A DNA stretch of 64,000 nt, taken from assembly GCF_013408535.1 (NCBI RefSeq), contig NZ_JACBZA010000001.1, positions 1,882,850 through 1,946,849 of the forward strand, read 5' to 3'. The number at the start of each line of letters is the position of its first letter. Within the stretch, counting starts at the first letter, position 1. The notes under the pieces are model-generated. The model saw only the letters and a list, made by a program, of their open reading frames with translations, was not told the DNA's origin and did not search any database. Positions 25,701 through 32,855 of this stretch are shown here, piece by piece. Both the position numbers and the translations under genes were made by a program. The stretch comes from Actinopolymorpha cephalotaxi (GTDB lineage: Bacteria > Actinomycetota > Actinomycetes > Propionibacteriales > Actinopolymorphaceae).

Positions 25701-27312
25701 GGGACGGATCCGGCTGCGACGGGTCTCCGACGGGATCGACGAGGAGTCCCTGGACCAGCTCGGCGAGCAGGGCGCGCTGGTACTCGCGGCCGGGTTGCGG
25801 GCCAGTCCCGAGCACGTCGCGGGCGAGGTGCCGGCGCACCCGACCGACCGGGCGGTGGTGGACGCGGCGCTGGAGGTGGGCGTTCGGGCGGACACCGGAG
25901 CGCCGGGCTGGACGCTGGTCGACGACGTGCCGTTCGAGTCCGGCCGCGGCTACCACGCGGCGCTCGGCGCGACCGACGACGGGCAGCGGCTGGTGGTGAA
26001 GGGCGCTCCGGAGATCGTGATGCCGAAGTGCCGGCGCTGGCGCCGGGGTGCCGGCGTACGCCCGCTGGACGACGCCGACCGGGAGAAGGTGGAGGCGGAG
26101 GTGCATCGCCTTGCCGGGCAGGGATTCCGGGTGCTCGCGGTCGCCGAGCGGGCCGCGTCCGGCCGCCGTGACCTCACCGAGGACCGGGTGGAACGACTGG
26201 AACTGCTGGGGTTCCTCGCCTTCGCCGACCAGGTGCGGCCCACCTCCGCGCAGGCGGTCGCGCTGCTGCGCCGGGCGGGGGTCGGTGTGGTGATGCTCAC
26301 CGGCGACCACCCCACCACGGCCGCCTCGATCGCGGCCGAGCTCGGCATCCTCGACAGTGGGCGGGTCCTCACCGGCACCGACCTGGACGCTCACGACGAC
26401 GCCTCGCTGGCGGCCGTACTGCCGGAGGTGTCGGTGGTCGCCCGGGTGACGCCCGCGCAGAAGGTGCGCGTGGTCCGCACGCTGCAGTCGATCGGGCGTA
26501 CGGTCGCGATGGCCGGTGACGGCTCGAACGACGCACCGGCGATCCGGCTCGCCGACGTGGGCATCGCCCTCGGCCGGCACGGCACGACCGCCGCCCGGGA
26601 GGCCGCCGACCTGGTGGTCACCGACGACCGGCTGGAGACCATCACCGACGCGATCGTCGAGGGCCGGGCGATGTGGGCGTCGGTACGGGACGCGATCGCG
26701 GTCCTGGTTGGCGGCAACCTCGGGGAGACGGCGTTCACCCTCGGGGCCGGGCTGCTCTCACCGAGCGGGTCTCCGCTGAACGCCCGGCAACTGCTGCTGG
26801 TCAACCTGTTCACCGACGTACTGCCCGCGATGGCGCTGGCGATCCGGCCGCCTGCCCATCTCACCCCGGAGGCCTTGCTGCACGAGGGTCCCGACGCCTC
26901 GCTCGGGAGCCGGCTGGCCCGCGACGTCGCGATCCGGGCTGGCGCCACCGCGGCCGCGGCGTCGGCCGGGTGGGCAGTCGGCAGGGCGACGGGCACACCG
27001 GGCCGGGCCGGCACGATCGCGTTGGTGGCGATGGTCGGCGCCCAGCTCGGGCAGTCCGTGGTGACCGGGTGGCGCAGCCCGCTCGTCGTCGGCGCCGGTG
27101 CGGTGTCCTGGGCGGGCCTCGCCACCGTGGTGCAGGCGCCCGGACTCAGCCACTTCTTCGGCTGCCGGCCGCTCGGCCCGCTCGGCTGGGCCACCGCGCT
27201 CGGCGCCGCGGGCGCCGGAACGGCGCTGGGCAGCGGGCTGGAAGGGCTGACCGAACTGGCCGTTCGCCGGTTTTCGGATGGGTTCGCCGGTCCGCTCACC
27301 CAGCCTGGGTGA
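22732..27312 (+). CDS. CtpI-like P-type cation ATPase with degenerate N-terminal ATPase half
   Basis: 1526 aa membrane transporter resembling mycobacterial CtpI/CtpH in size. The C-terminal half is a canonical P2-like pump: TGES-type loop (DESSLTGESQLVAKT), VPEGLPV, the phosphorylation site DKTGTLTEG (D983), GDHPTTAASIA and the hinge GDGSNDAPAIRLADVG (D1263, D1267). The N-terminal half begins with an HMA-like fold lacking CxxC and then repeats the P-domain layout in decayed form: VDTVVLDAAILRTDG (D355 kept, but Lys-Thr-Gly-Thr lost) and ATADCGIGV in place of the hinge. A Lys/Asn/His-rich insert follows around residues 383-405. The ion is unknown. The start ATG lacks a clear ribosome site and is probably coupled to gadB. 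Confidence 0.88.
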   Translation: MFLPVVGRLVPGALSPGSWPRRGRTTRRSWVGNGRAHVEVRGVDRPGSGHLAEEFEDAVLALPGVRRAWVNAVLGRVVVEYDGGAGEGAADVLGDVSEVPEEEAPGVPVEVLTAVAAVERRHGLAGEPFPPRPDHPGDVEPRQWQLVAFGADVAALGFSVAGRALRIARLPAEVPTLVGLIDSTPRLRREWERLLGRSAADLTLAAGNALAQGLAQGPLGLLVDAAQRLALADEAGRRGRVWAGREGELSAADDGQRTPALSLPPRPAPLPPGPVERLADVAGLASMVGAGATMLATRDPRRTIALVGAGIPKAGHVAREAFATGVNRALAARGTLCLDPEALRRLDRVDTVVLDAAILRTDGFVLGPLTVCTPEAAEFVRTNGRKANARKANAHGGNGHHPDGAGPAVEARLRLRAESLFDPALPKTVHRQGGWTLGPLTELTHRLGSVPAAVRATAHRLAGQGAVALGLARGGELVAVLAAEPEFAPLADALVAAAGGAGEVMVAGRGSGVAGRLGVERDLPAGNRLPGAIRALQAEGRVVVLVGVGPGAALATADCGIGVPQRGHRPPWGAHLLSGPGLSDACLLLDAAAAAKAVSRRGAALAGYGSVTGALLAALGPARGATERALIGVNVAAAAGFVSGTWSAAALAHRPEPVRTDRNHWHSLDASAALRRLRSTPRGLTEHEAAARLPAVSPDGDDHHANVLSASLEELANPLTPTLAAGAGVAAASGSVSDAALIGAVMGVNAVIGGMQRVGTDRAVRRLADTSAARVRVRRDGHEVEVLADQLVPGDVVVLRAGDAVPADARILTERALETDESSLTGESQLVAKTAEPCTAADVADRSSMVYDGTVVAAGRTSALVVATGAETEAGRGTRAMAAHRPPGGGVQERLNRLVRLTVPVSLSSGAALVGVGLLRGRRLRDTLGTAVSLAVASVPEGLPVVATVAQLASARRLSARNALVRNPPTVETLGRVTTLLLDKTGTLTEGRIRLRRVSDGIDEESLDQLGEQGALVLAAGLRASPEHVAGEVPAHPTDRAVVDAALEVGVRADTGAPGWTLVDDVPFESGRGYHAALGATDDGQRLVVKGAPEIVMPKCRRWRRGAGVRPLDDADREKVEAEVHRLAGQGFRVLAVAERAASGRRDLTEDRVERLELLGFLAFADQVRPTSAQAVALLRRAGVGVVMLTGDHPTTAASIAAELGILDSGRVLTGTDLDAHDDASLAAVLPEVSVVARVTPAQKVRVVRTLQSIGRTVAMAGDGSNDAPAIRLADVGIALGRHGTTAAREAADLVVTDDRLETITDAIVEGRAMWASVRDAIAVLVGGNLGETAFTLGAGLLSPSGSPLNARQLLLVNLFTDVLPAMALAIRPPAHLTPEALLHEGPDASLGSRLARDVAIRAGATAAAASAGWAVGRATGTPGRAGTIALVAMVGAQLGQSVVTGWRSPLVVGAGAVSWAGLATVVQAPGLSHFFGCRPLGPLGWATALGAAGAGTALGSGLEGLTELAVRRFSDGFAGPLTQPG

Positions 27313-27378
27313 GGCTTCCGGGAGCCCGCGCTGCCTACGGTGTGCAGAACGCGTACGCGACGGGTGGGGGTGGGGACC

Positions 27379-27840
27379 GTGACCGCTGCGCCGACGACAG
27401 CCGGCACCGCGCCGAGCACCGGGACCACCCGGAAGACCACCGCGAAACGGACCACCGCGAAACGGACCGCCTCGAAGAAGGCCGCCACCACCCGGAAGAC
27501 CGCGGCGAAGAAGACCACGCCCCGTAACCCTGCCGCCAAGAAGGCCGGCGCTGCGAAGGCGCTCACCCCTTCCCGTCGTACGCCCCGCTTCAATCGGGTG
27601 GGCGCGGCCGAGCACGCCATCGACAAGCACACGGTACGGATGACCTTGCCGGTGTTCGGCCCGGTCACGCTGCCCGCCACGGAGAAGCTCGCGTTCTATG
27701 CCGGCCTGGCCGCGGTCGCCGTGCTGGGGATCGTGGAGTGGCCGGTGGTGGTGGTGATCTCGGTGGGGCACCTGATGGCCGAGGACCAGCGCAACCGACT
27801 GGTACGCGACTTCGGCCTGGCGCTGGAGGAAGCGGTCTGA
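27379..27840 (+). CDS. Small Lys/Ala/Thr-rich protein with hydrophobic C-terminal segment
   Basis: 153 aa by the GTG at 27379; GTGs at 27364 and 27370 are alternatives in a G-rich stretch. The first 75 residues are a histone H1/HupB-like tail of TAKRTTAKRTASKKAA-type repeats, strongly basic. The rest reads FGPVTLPATEKLAFYAGLAAV, then a hydrophobic stretch (about 100-128) and a charged end (EDQRNRLVRDFGLALEEAV). I do not recognise a named family. A basic nucleic-acid-binding tail joined to a membrane-prone segment suggests a membrane-proximal, DNA- or polyanion-binding role. It lies 66 bp after the P-type ATPase on the same strand and may be co-transcribed. Confidence 0.7.
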   Translation: MTAAPTTAGTAPSTGTTRKTTAKRTTAKRTASKKAATTRKTAAKKTTPRNPAAKKAGAAKALTPSRRTPRFNRVGAAEHAIDKHTVRMTLPVFGPVTLPATEKLAFYAGLAAVAVLGIVEWPVVVVISVGHLMAEDQRNRLVRDFGLALEEAV

Positions 27841-27947
27841 GCGCGTGGTTCCGGAGCGGCTGTCAATGCCGCCTGCCGTGGGCGGGTTGCCGGTGCGGTG
27901 TGTGCCGCTACCTGTCAACCCAGGCTTGTCAGCTGCGGAGAACGCCG

Positions 27948-29291
27948 TCAGGTTCGCACGCCGGACGGCGATGCTGAGCGGCCGAAGACCTCCGGACCGG
28001 CGAGCGAGGCGTTCCGTCCCAGGTCGTGCTCGAGTTCGAGCAGGCGATTCCACTTCGCGGTGCGTTCGGACCGCATCGTCGAACCCACCTTGATCTGACC
28101 CGCACGCCAGCCGACGGAGAGGTCGGCCAGCCAGGTGTCCTCGGTGTCACCGGAACGCGCGCTGACGACCGTTCCCAGACCGGCGCGCTGCGCCTCGCGT
28201 ACGACGCGTTCGGCGCGGGTGAGCGTGCCGGCCTGGTTGGGCTTGACCAGTACGGCGTTCGCGGCCCGGCGCGAGATCCCTTCCTGGACACGTTCGACGT
28301 GCGTCGCGAACAGGTCGTCACCGAGAAGTTGACAGTGCTCGGGCAGGACGCTCGTCGCCTCGGTCCAGCCGGCCCAGTCGTCCTCGTGCAGGACGTCCTC
28401 CAGCGAGACGATCGGGTACCGCTCGCACCAGCCGGCCAGCCTTGCGAGCCAGTCGGCCCGGTCGAGTTCGCGGTTCTCGCAGCGCAGGTGGTAGCGCCCC
28501 TCCGCGGTCCCGAACTGGCTGGCGGCCAGGTCGACCGCGACCGCGACGTCGACTCCGGGCCGAAGGTCCGCGGCCTCGATGCCCTCGCAGACCACTCCGA
28601 CGGCGGCCTCGTTGTCCGACATGGGCGCGGACAGCCCGCCCTCGTCGGCGACCAGAGCCGGTGACAGACCACGCCGTTGGAGAACGCCGGCGGTCGCGGC
28701 ACGTACACGGGCCACGATCTCCAGGGCGTGCGCGAAGCTGTCCGCACCGACCGGGACGGCCAGCACGTCCTGGATGTCCACCGCCCCGGCCGCGTGCGCC
28801 CCACCGGAGAAGATGTTCACCATCGGCATCGGCAGCAGGGGGCGGCGGGACGGGGCGCCACCGGGTTCGCTCGCGGCGAGCACCTGCCACAACGGACGGC
28901 CCAGCGCCTGCGCCCCGGCCAGAGCCGAAGCAAGGGACACCGCCAGGACCGCGTTCGCGCCGGTGCGGGCGAGGTCGGGCGTACCGTCGACTTCCTCCAG
29001 GCGAGCGTCGACCAGTGCGCGGTCCGTCGCGTCGAGGCCCGCGACCGCGGGGCCGAGGTCGCCGGTGACCGCGGCGACCGCCTGGCGCACGCCCCAGCCG
29101 TCGTAGCGTTCGCCGCCGTCACGGCGTTCGACCGCCTCGTGCGCGCCGGTCGACGCACCGGAAGGCACGATCGCGCGGCCGACCGCACCACCGCCGAGCT
29201 GGACGCGACACGCGACGGTGGGCCGGCTCCTGGAGTCCAGGGCCTCCCACGCCACAACGCTGGCGATGGCCGAGGCTTGGCGTGCTTTCAC
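27948..29291 (-). CDS. Divergent enolase paralogue
   Basis: 447 aa, enolase fold throughout: ALDSRSRPTV, PSGASTGAHEAVE, the metal ligands D254, E298 and D325, and GSTMRSERTAKWNRLLELEHDLG. Retained catalytic residues (yeast numbering in brackets) are H166 (159), E217 (211), K350 (345) and K401 (396). Changed ones are D175 (Glu168), in DIQDVLA instead of DIQEFM, and A378 (His373), in SARSGDTEDT instead of SHRSGETEDT. It may catalyse a different beta-elimination or be a weak second enolase. The GTG at 29291 has AGAGGA upstream. There are no glycolytic neighbours, so the housekeeping eno is presumably elsewhere. Confidence 0.85.
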   Translation of the reverse strand: MKARQASAIASVVAWEALDSRSRPTVACRVQLGGGAVGRAIVPSGASTGAHEAVERRDGGERYDGWGVRQAVAAVTGDLGPAVAGLDATDRALVDARLEEVDGTPDLARTGANAVLAVSLASALAGAQALGRPLWQVLAASEPGGAPSRRPLLPMPMVNIFSGGAHAAGAVDIQDVLAVPVGADSFAHALEIVARVRAATAGVLQRRGLSPALVADEGGLSAPMSDNEAAVGVVCEGIEAADLRPGVDVAVAVDLAASQFGTAEGRYHLRCENRELDRADWLARLAGWCERYPIVSLEDVLHEDDWAGWTEATSVLPEHCQLLGDDLFATHVERVQEGISRRAANAVLVKPNQAGTLTRAERVVREAQRAGLGTVVSARSGDTEDTWLADLSVGWRAGQIKVGSTMRSERTAKWNRLLELEHDLGRNASLAGPEVFGRSASPSGVRT

Positions 29292-29424
29292 GGGGGAGTC
29301 CTCTCGTGCGTCGACCTGACAGGTGACGACCCGAGGTCTGGGCTGCCGCGCTCCGCCACATCGAGGAGAGTACGTACCATAGCCACCTTCACCGAAGATC
29401 GCTGCGCAGCCCTGGCCGGGTCGG

Positions 29425-30735
29425 TCAGGTGTTCGCCTGGCAGGCGGCGTGAGCAAGGAGATCGGGCTTGTAACCACCTACGTTTGTCTTCAGCAGTTTC
29501 GGTTGCGGACCGCTCGCAATGTCGTATGTGGCGATCGCGGCCGTCTTGACATCTGCCTGCAGGTTGTCGGAGATGCAGGGAATCGCCATCACGACGACCC
29601 TGGCCGGCGCGTGTGGTCGTCGAGAGCGGAGATTCTTCAGCAGCGATTCGTGATAGGCCCAGTCGACGGTCTTCGCCCCGTCCGCCGACGTCGCGCCTGG
29701 GTTCTGGGTCGCCTTGAACTCGGCCTTGTAGATCTGGTGGTAGCTGTCCGCGTCAACGAAACCTTGGCCGGGTGGAACCCACACCGCAAAGCCCATGTTG
29801 ACGGCGTGGTCGGCGCGAGCGGTGAAGGACTGGGCGTTCGGGTCGAAGGTTTGCAGTTTCGCCTTCCCGGGCAGCTTGTATGACTTCGAACAGGTCGACG
29901 ATGGAGCCCTCCGCAAACTTTCGTACGGCGTGATCGGGGTGACGTAGGCGTCGGAGACGAACTGCGGCATCGACCGTTCACCGGACAGCCACCTGGCCAA
30001 CGTGGACCGCCAGCCCGGTGGCTGTTTCGCCACAAGCAACCAGCGGTTTGTGACCCAACGTTGGTGAACCGTGGTACCCAAGCTGTCGCCGACCGGCTCG
30101 CCCAGGCAGTACGCGGAGAACCCCACTGTGCAGTCCCGAGCGAACCGGCCGTTCGCCGCGTAGAAAGTTGCCGGGCCCTGGCGGCTGTTGTTCCCTACGA
30201 GGCCCATCGTCAGCCCCACATAGGCTACGTGGTTCGTGCGCGCTCCCGCGCACGCCGGCCTGGTGATGCCTACCGGTTCGACTGGGGAGAAGAAGTTCAT
30301 GATCGTGATCAGTGCTGTGGCGACGCCGATGACGACGGCTGCCACAGCGCTACCTGCCGTCGCGAGCGCACCGGCCAGCTCGACCGGCCCCGCATCGTCC
30401 GGTCGGTTGGTTTGCATGCCGGCGGGGGACGCCGCGCGGTGTAACCCTTTCCGCACATGGTCAAGTGCCCATGGCAAGGCGCTGAGCAGAGCGATTACGA
30501 CGACGACCACGTCGACTCTTCTGACGGCCGCGGCACCATAGAGAATCCCTGTGTTCACGAGCAGGATCCGAGCCACCAGACATCCGAGGGCCAAGGCCAG
30601 CAAGCGCGTTCGTCTCCGCATGGGTGGTCTCCACGCGGCTGTTACCTTTTGCCGCATCCAGCGCAAGGGCCGCCGGAGCAACCAGCGCACGAAGCGTTGC
30701 GAGAGCGATCGCACGACAAGCCAAGCTTGCTTCAA
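29425..30735 (-). CDS. Unidentified membrane-anchored protein with cysteine-bearing exported domain
   Basis: 436 aa by the TTG at 30735, which follows a textbook AGGAGGTG ribosome site; the frame runs open to 30918. A basic N-tail precedes hydrophobic segments near residues 44-70, 74-91 and 120-149. The remaining 290 residues look extracytoplasmic and contain six cysteines, an even number compatible with disulfides. No family was recognised. The C-terminal part contains FAVWVPPGQGFVDADSYHQIY and VVMAIPCISDN. Its DNA appears less G+C rich than flanking genes (by eye, low 60s percent), so it may be acquired. It stands alone between the enolase and an MFS exporter on the same strand. Confidence 0.65.
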   Translation of the reverse strand: MKQAWLVVRSLSQRFVRWLLRRPLRWMRQKVTAAWRPPMRRRTRLLALALGCLVARILLVNTGILYGAAAVRRVDVVVVVIALLSALPWALDHVRKGLHRAASPAGMQTNRPDDAGPVELAGALATAGSAVAAVVIGVATALITIMNFFSPVEPVGITRPACAGARTNHVAYVGLTMGLVGNNSRQGPATFYAANGRFARDCTVGFSAYCLGEPVGDSLGTTVHQRWVTNRWLLVAKQPPGWRSTLARWLSGERSMPQFVSDAYVTPITPYESLRRAPSSTCSKSYKLPGKAKLQTFDPNAQSFTARADHAVNMGFAVWVPPGQGFVDADSYHQIYKAEFKATQNPGATSADGAKTVDWAYHESLLKNLRSRRPHAPARVVVMAIPCISDNLQADVKTAAIATYDIASGPQPKLLKTNVGGYKPDLLAHAACQANT

Positions 30736-30954
30736 GGGTCCACCTCCTCGTTCGGTGACCGCCGTGCCTCGTCGAGGGCATGGCGGCGAACCCGCGGAGC
30801 ACTGGGTACAGCGCTCTGCGATGGGAGGGGTGAGAGACGGCCGGGGACAGGCCGTGACGTCTCCATGATCGACTGAGGTATTCGCGTACACAGGCGATTC
30901 GCCGAGGTCAGACCGCACGGGTCACATCCGGCCGTGCGATCGGAGCGACGCGAG

Positions 30955-32415
30955 TCAGGTATGCGGTTGCGCCGGTACGGTCGCCACGGTGAGTGCGGCA
31001 GCCGCGAGCCACACGCAGGCCGCGACCGGTCCGAGCACGTGCAGCCCGCCGAGAAACGCACGCACGTGCGCCGGGCTTCCCGCCACCGCGCCGAACACCG
31101 CGACCCCGAGGGCGCCGGCCGCCTGGCGCGCGGTGTTGTTGACGCCGCCGGCGAGACCCGCACGGTCCCGGGGTACGGCGTTCATGGCGGCGGTGACGAC
31201 GGCCGCCGTGAGCAGGCCCATGCCCACGCCGAGTCCGAGCAACGCCGGCAGCAGAACGGCGTACGAACTGTGAGCGTCCGGCAACAGCAGCGCGACCAGA
31301 CCCACCGCGCCGACACACAGGCCGGCGACCATCGGCGGGCGCGGCCCGTACCGCGCGGTGAGGCGGCCGGTCAGCGGTGACAGCGCCGCGAGTGGAACGA
31401 ACAGCGGCAACAGTTCCAGGCCCGCACGCAGTGGGCTGTGCTGACGGATCCCCTGCAGATACAGCGTCGTTACGAAGATCGTGCCGATGCCGACGAAGTT
31501 CATCGCCGCCGCCACGACGTTCGCTCCGACGAAGGCGCGCGTGCGCAGCAAGGAGGGTGGAAGGAGCGGTCGCGCCGCCCGGCGTTCGGCGTACCCGAAG
31601 GCGACCAGCGCGCACGCGGCGATCCCGACCGCGCCACCGACCACCGGCGCTCCGGCGCCGCGTCCCCACTCGATCACCGCGAACACCACCGCCGCGAGGG
31701 CGACCGTCCAGGTGAGCGCGCCCGTACGGTCGATCCGGTGGTCGTCGGTCCCTCCGGACCGGTCGTGTCGTACGGGCGGGACCAGCCGCGCGCACGCCAC
31801 CATGGCCGCGACCACGACCGGAACGTTGACCAGGAACACCGCCCGCCACCCGGCCGCGGTGACCAGCAGGCCGCCGAGCACCGGACCGGCCGGAAGTGCG
31901 AGGGACGAGACCCCGGCCCAGATGCCGAGCGCGCGGGCCCTCGCACGCTGGTCCGGGAAGGTGTCGCTGATGACGGCCATCGTGCAGGGCAGCAGAACGG
32001 CCGCGCCGACCCCCTGGACCGCTCGGGCACCGACCAGGAAACCGAGCGAGGGTGCCAGGCCGGCGGCCGCCGAAGCCGCACCGAACAACGCCAGGCCGAC
32101 CAGCACCATCCTCGAATGACCGCGGAGGTCGCCCAGCGTGCCCGCGGTGAGAAGCAGCGCGGCCAGAGCGACCGCGTAACTGTCAACCACCCATTGCATC
32201 CCCGCCACATCGCTGTGCAGCTGGGCGCCGAGCGTGGGCAAGGCGACGTTGACAACGGTGACGTCGAGGAGCACCAGGAACATCCCGACGCACATGGTGG
32301 CGAGCACGAGCCCCGGCCGCGCGGACGAGGACCGGCGGGAGTCGACGCGGGTCGCCGTGGACCTGCCGGTCCCGGACGGACGGTCAGGCGTTCGGTCACG
32401 TGTGGACTTCGCCAT
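30955..32415 (-). CDS. DHA2-type MFS drug/proton antiporter
   Basis: 486 aa inner-membrane exporter of the EmrB/QacA family with about 14 hydrophobic helices. The helix-1 signature VLLDVTVVNVALPTLGAQL (motif D1), WVVDSYAVALAALLLTAGTLGDLRGHSRM (motif A) and GLAGGVNNTARQAAGALGVAVFG near the end are typical. The first 40 residues are a charged cytoplasmic tail. The ATG at 32415 has no strong ribosome site and a start a few codons inside is possible. No adjacent regulator is evident. The substrate cannot be inferred. Confidence 0.9.
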   Translation of the reverse strand: MAKSTRDRTPDRPSGTGRSTATRVDSRRSSSARPGLVLATMCVGMFLVLLDVTVVNVALPTLGAQLHSDVAGMQWVVDSYAVALAALLLTAGTLGDLRGHSRMVLVGLALFGAASAAAGLAPSLGFLVGARAVQGVGAAVLLPCTMAVISDTFPDQRARARALGIWAGVSSLALPAGPVLGGLLVTAAGWRAVFLVNVPVVVAAMVACARLVPPVRHDRSGGTDDHRIDRTGALTWTVALAAVVFAVIEWGRGAGAPVVGGAVGIAACALVAFGYAERRAARPLLPPSLLRTRAFVGANVVAAAMNFVGIGTIFVTTLYLQGIRQHSPLRAGLELLPLFVPLAALSPLTGRLTARYGPRPPMVAGLCVGAVGLVALLLPDAHSSYAVLLPALLGLGVGMGLLTAAVVTAAMNAVPRDRAGLAGGVNNTARQAAGALGVAVFGAVAGSPAHVRAFLGGLHVLGPVAACVWLAAAALTVATVPAQPHT

Positions 32416-32615
32416 CCGGACAGATTGCCACGGGAACGCTTCGGCGCCTGTCGAACCATGTCCGTCGAGGGCCGGACGTCCGGGGTGAACGGCGCCGGCA
32501 CAAGAGGGGCGGGGCCCGAAGGGTTGGGGTGATCATCGTCCGGATCGCACGGGCAGGCCCGGACGGTCCGACCGGTGGCTTCTTCGACGCGAACGGCCCG
32601 CTGGGCCGGTAACCG

Positions 32616-32639
32616 AAAAAGGCCCTCCAAGGAGGGCCC
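32616..32639 (-). terminator. Intrinsic terminator of tRNA-Leu
   Basis: On the minus strand a perfect 8-bp GGCCCTCC/GGAGGGCC stem with a two-base TT loop (32621-32638) is followed directly by five T (32616-32620). It lies 20 bases beyond the tRNA 3' end, and is the only hairpin with a T-tract noted in this window. Confidence 0.85.
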
Positions 32640-32658
32640 AACCGGGGTGAACTCTGTG

Positions 32659-32742
32659 TGTCCGAGGGGGGACTCGAACCCCCAAGCCCTTGCGGGCACT
32701 AGCACCTCAAGCTAGCGCGTCTACCTATTCCGCCACCCGGAC
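32659..32742 (-). tRNA. tRNA-Leu (GAG anticodon)
   Basis: 84-nt class II tRNA with a 7-bp acceptor stem (one G-T pair), an anticodon stem CTAGC/GCTAG holding loop TTGAGGT (anticodon GAG, reading CTC/CTT), a long variable arm (TGCCCGCAAGGGCT) and a T-arm with GGTTCGAGTCC. CCA is not encoded after the discriminator A. A terminator follows and a TACAGT -10-like box precedes it. Confidence 0.96.
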
Positions 32743-32777
32743 GCGACGCAGGTCGACCTCCCCTGCGCGCGGCGCTC

Positions 32778-32783
32778 ACTGTA
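32778..32783 (-). promoter_or_regulatory. -10-like element of tRNA-Leu
   Basis: The minus strand reads TTTGCTACAGT, giving a TACAGT hexamer 36 bases before the tRNA 5' end. It sits in an otherwise G+C-rich stretch and the -35 region is not distinctive. Confidence 0.35.
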
Positions 32784-32855
32784 GCAAACCGCCCGGGTCG
32801 GTCGCGCCTCAGCACCCAGGCTGCAAAATCGGGCGAATACCGGCAGGATGAGGGA

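Noticed and set aside
29292-29424. Possible att site or mobile-element border beside the low-G+C orphan gene
   Set aside because: No inverted repeats, target duplication, integrase or tRNA were found at either edge.
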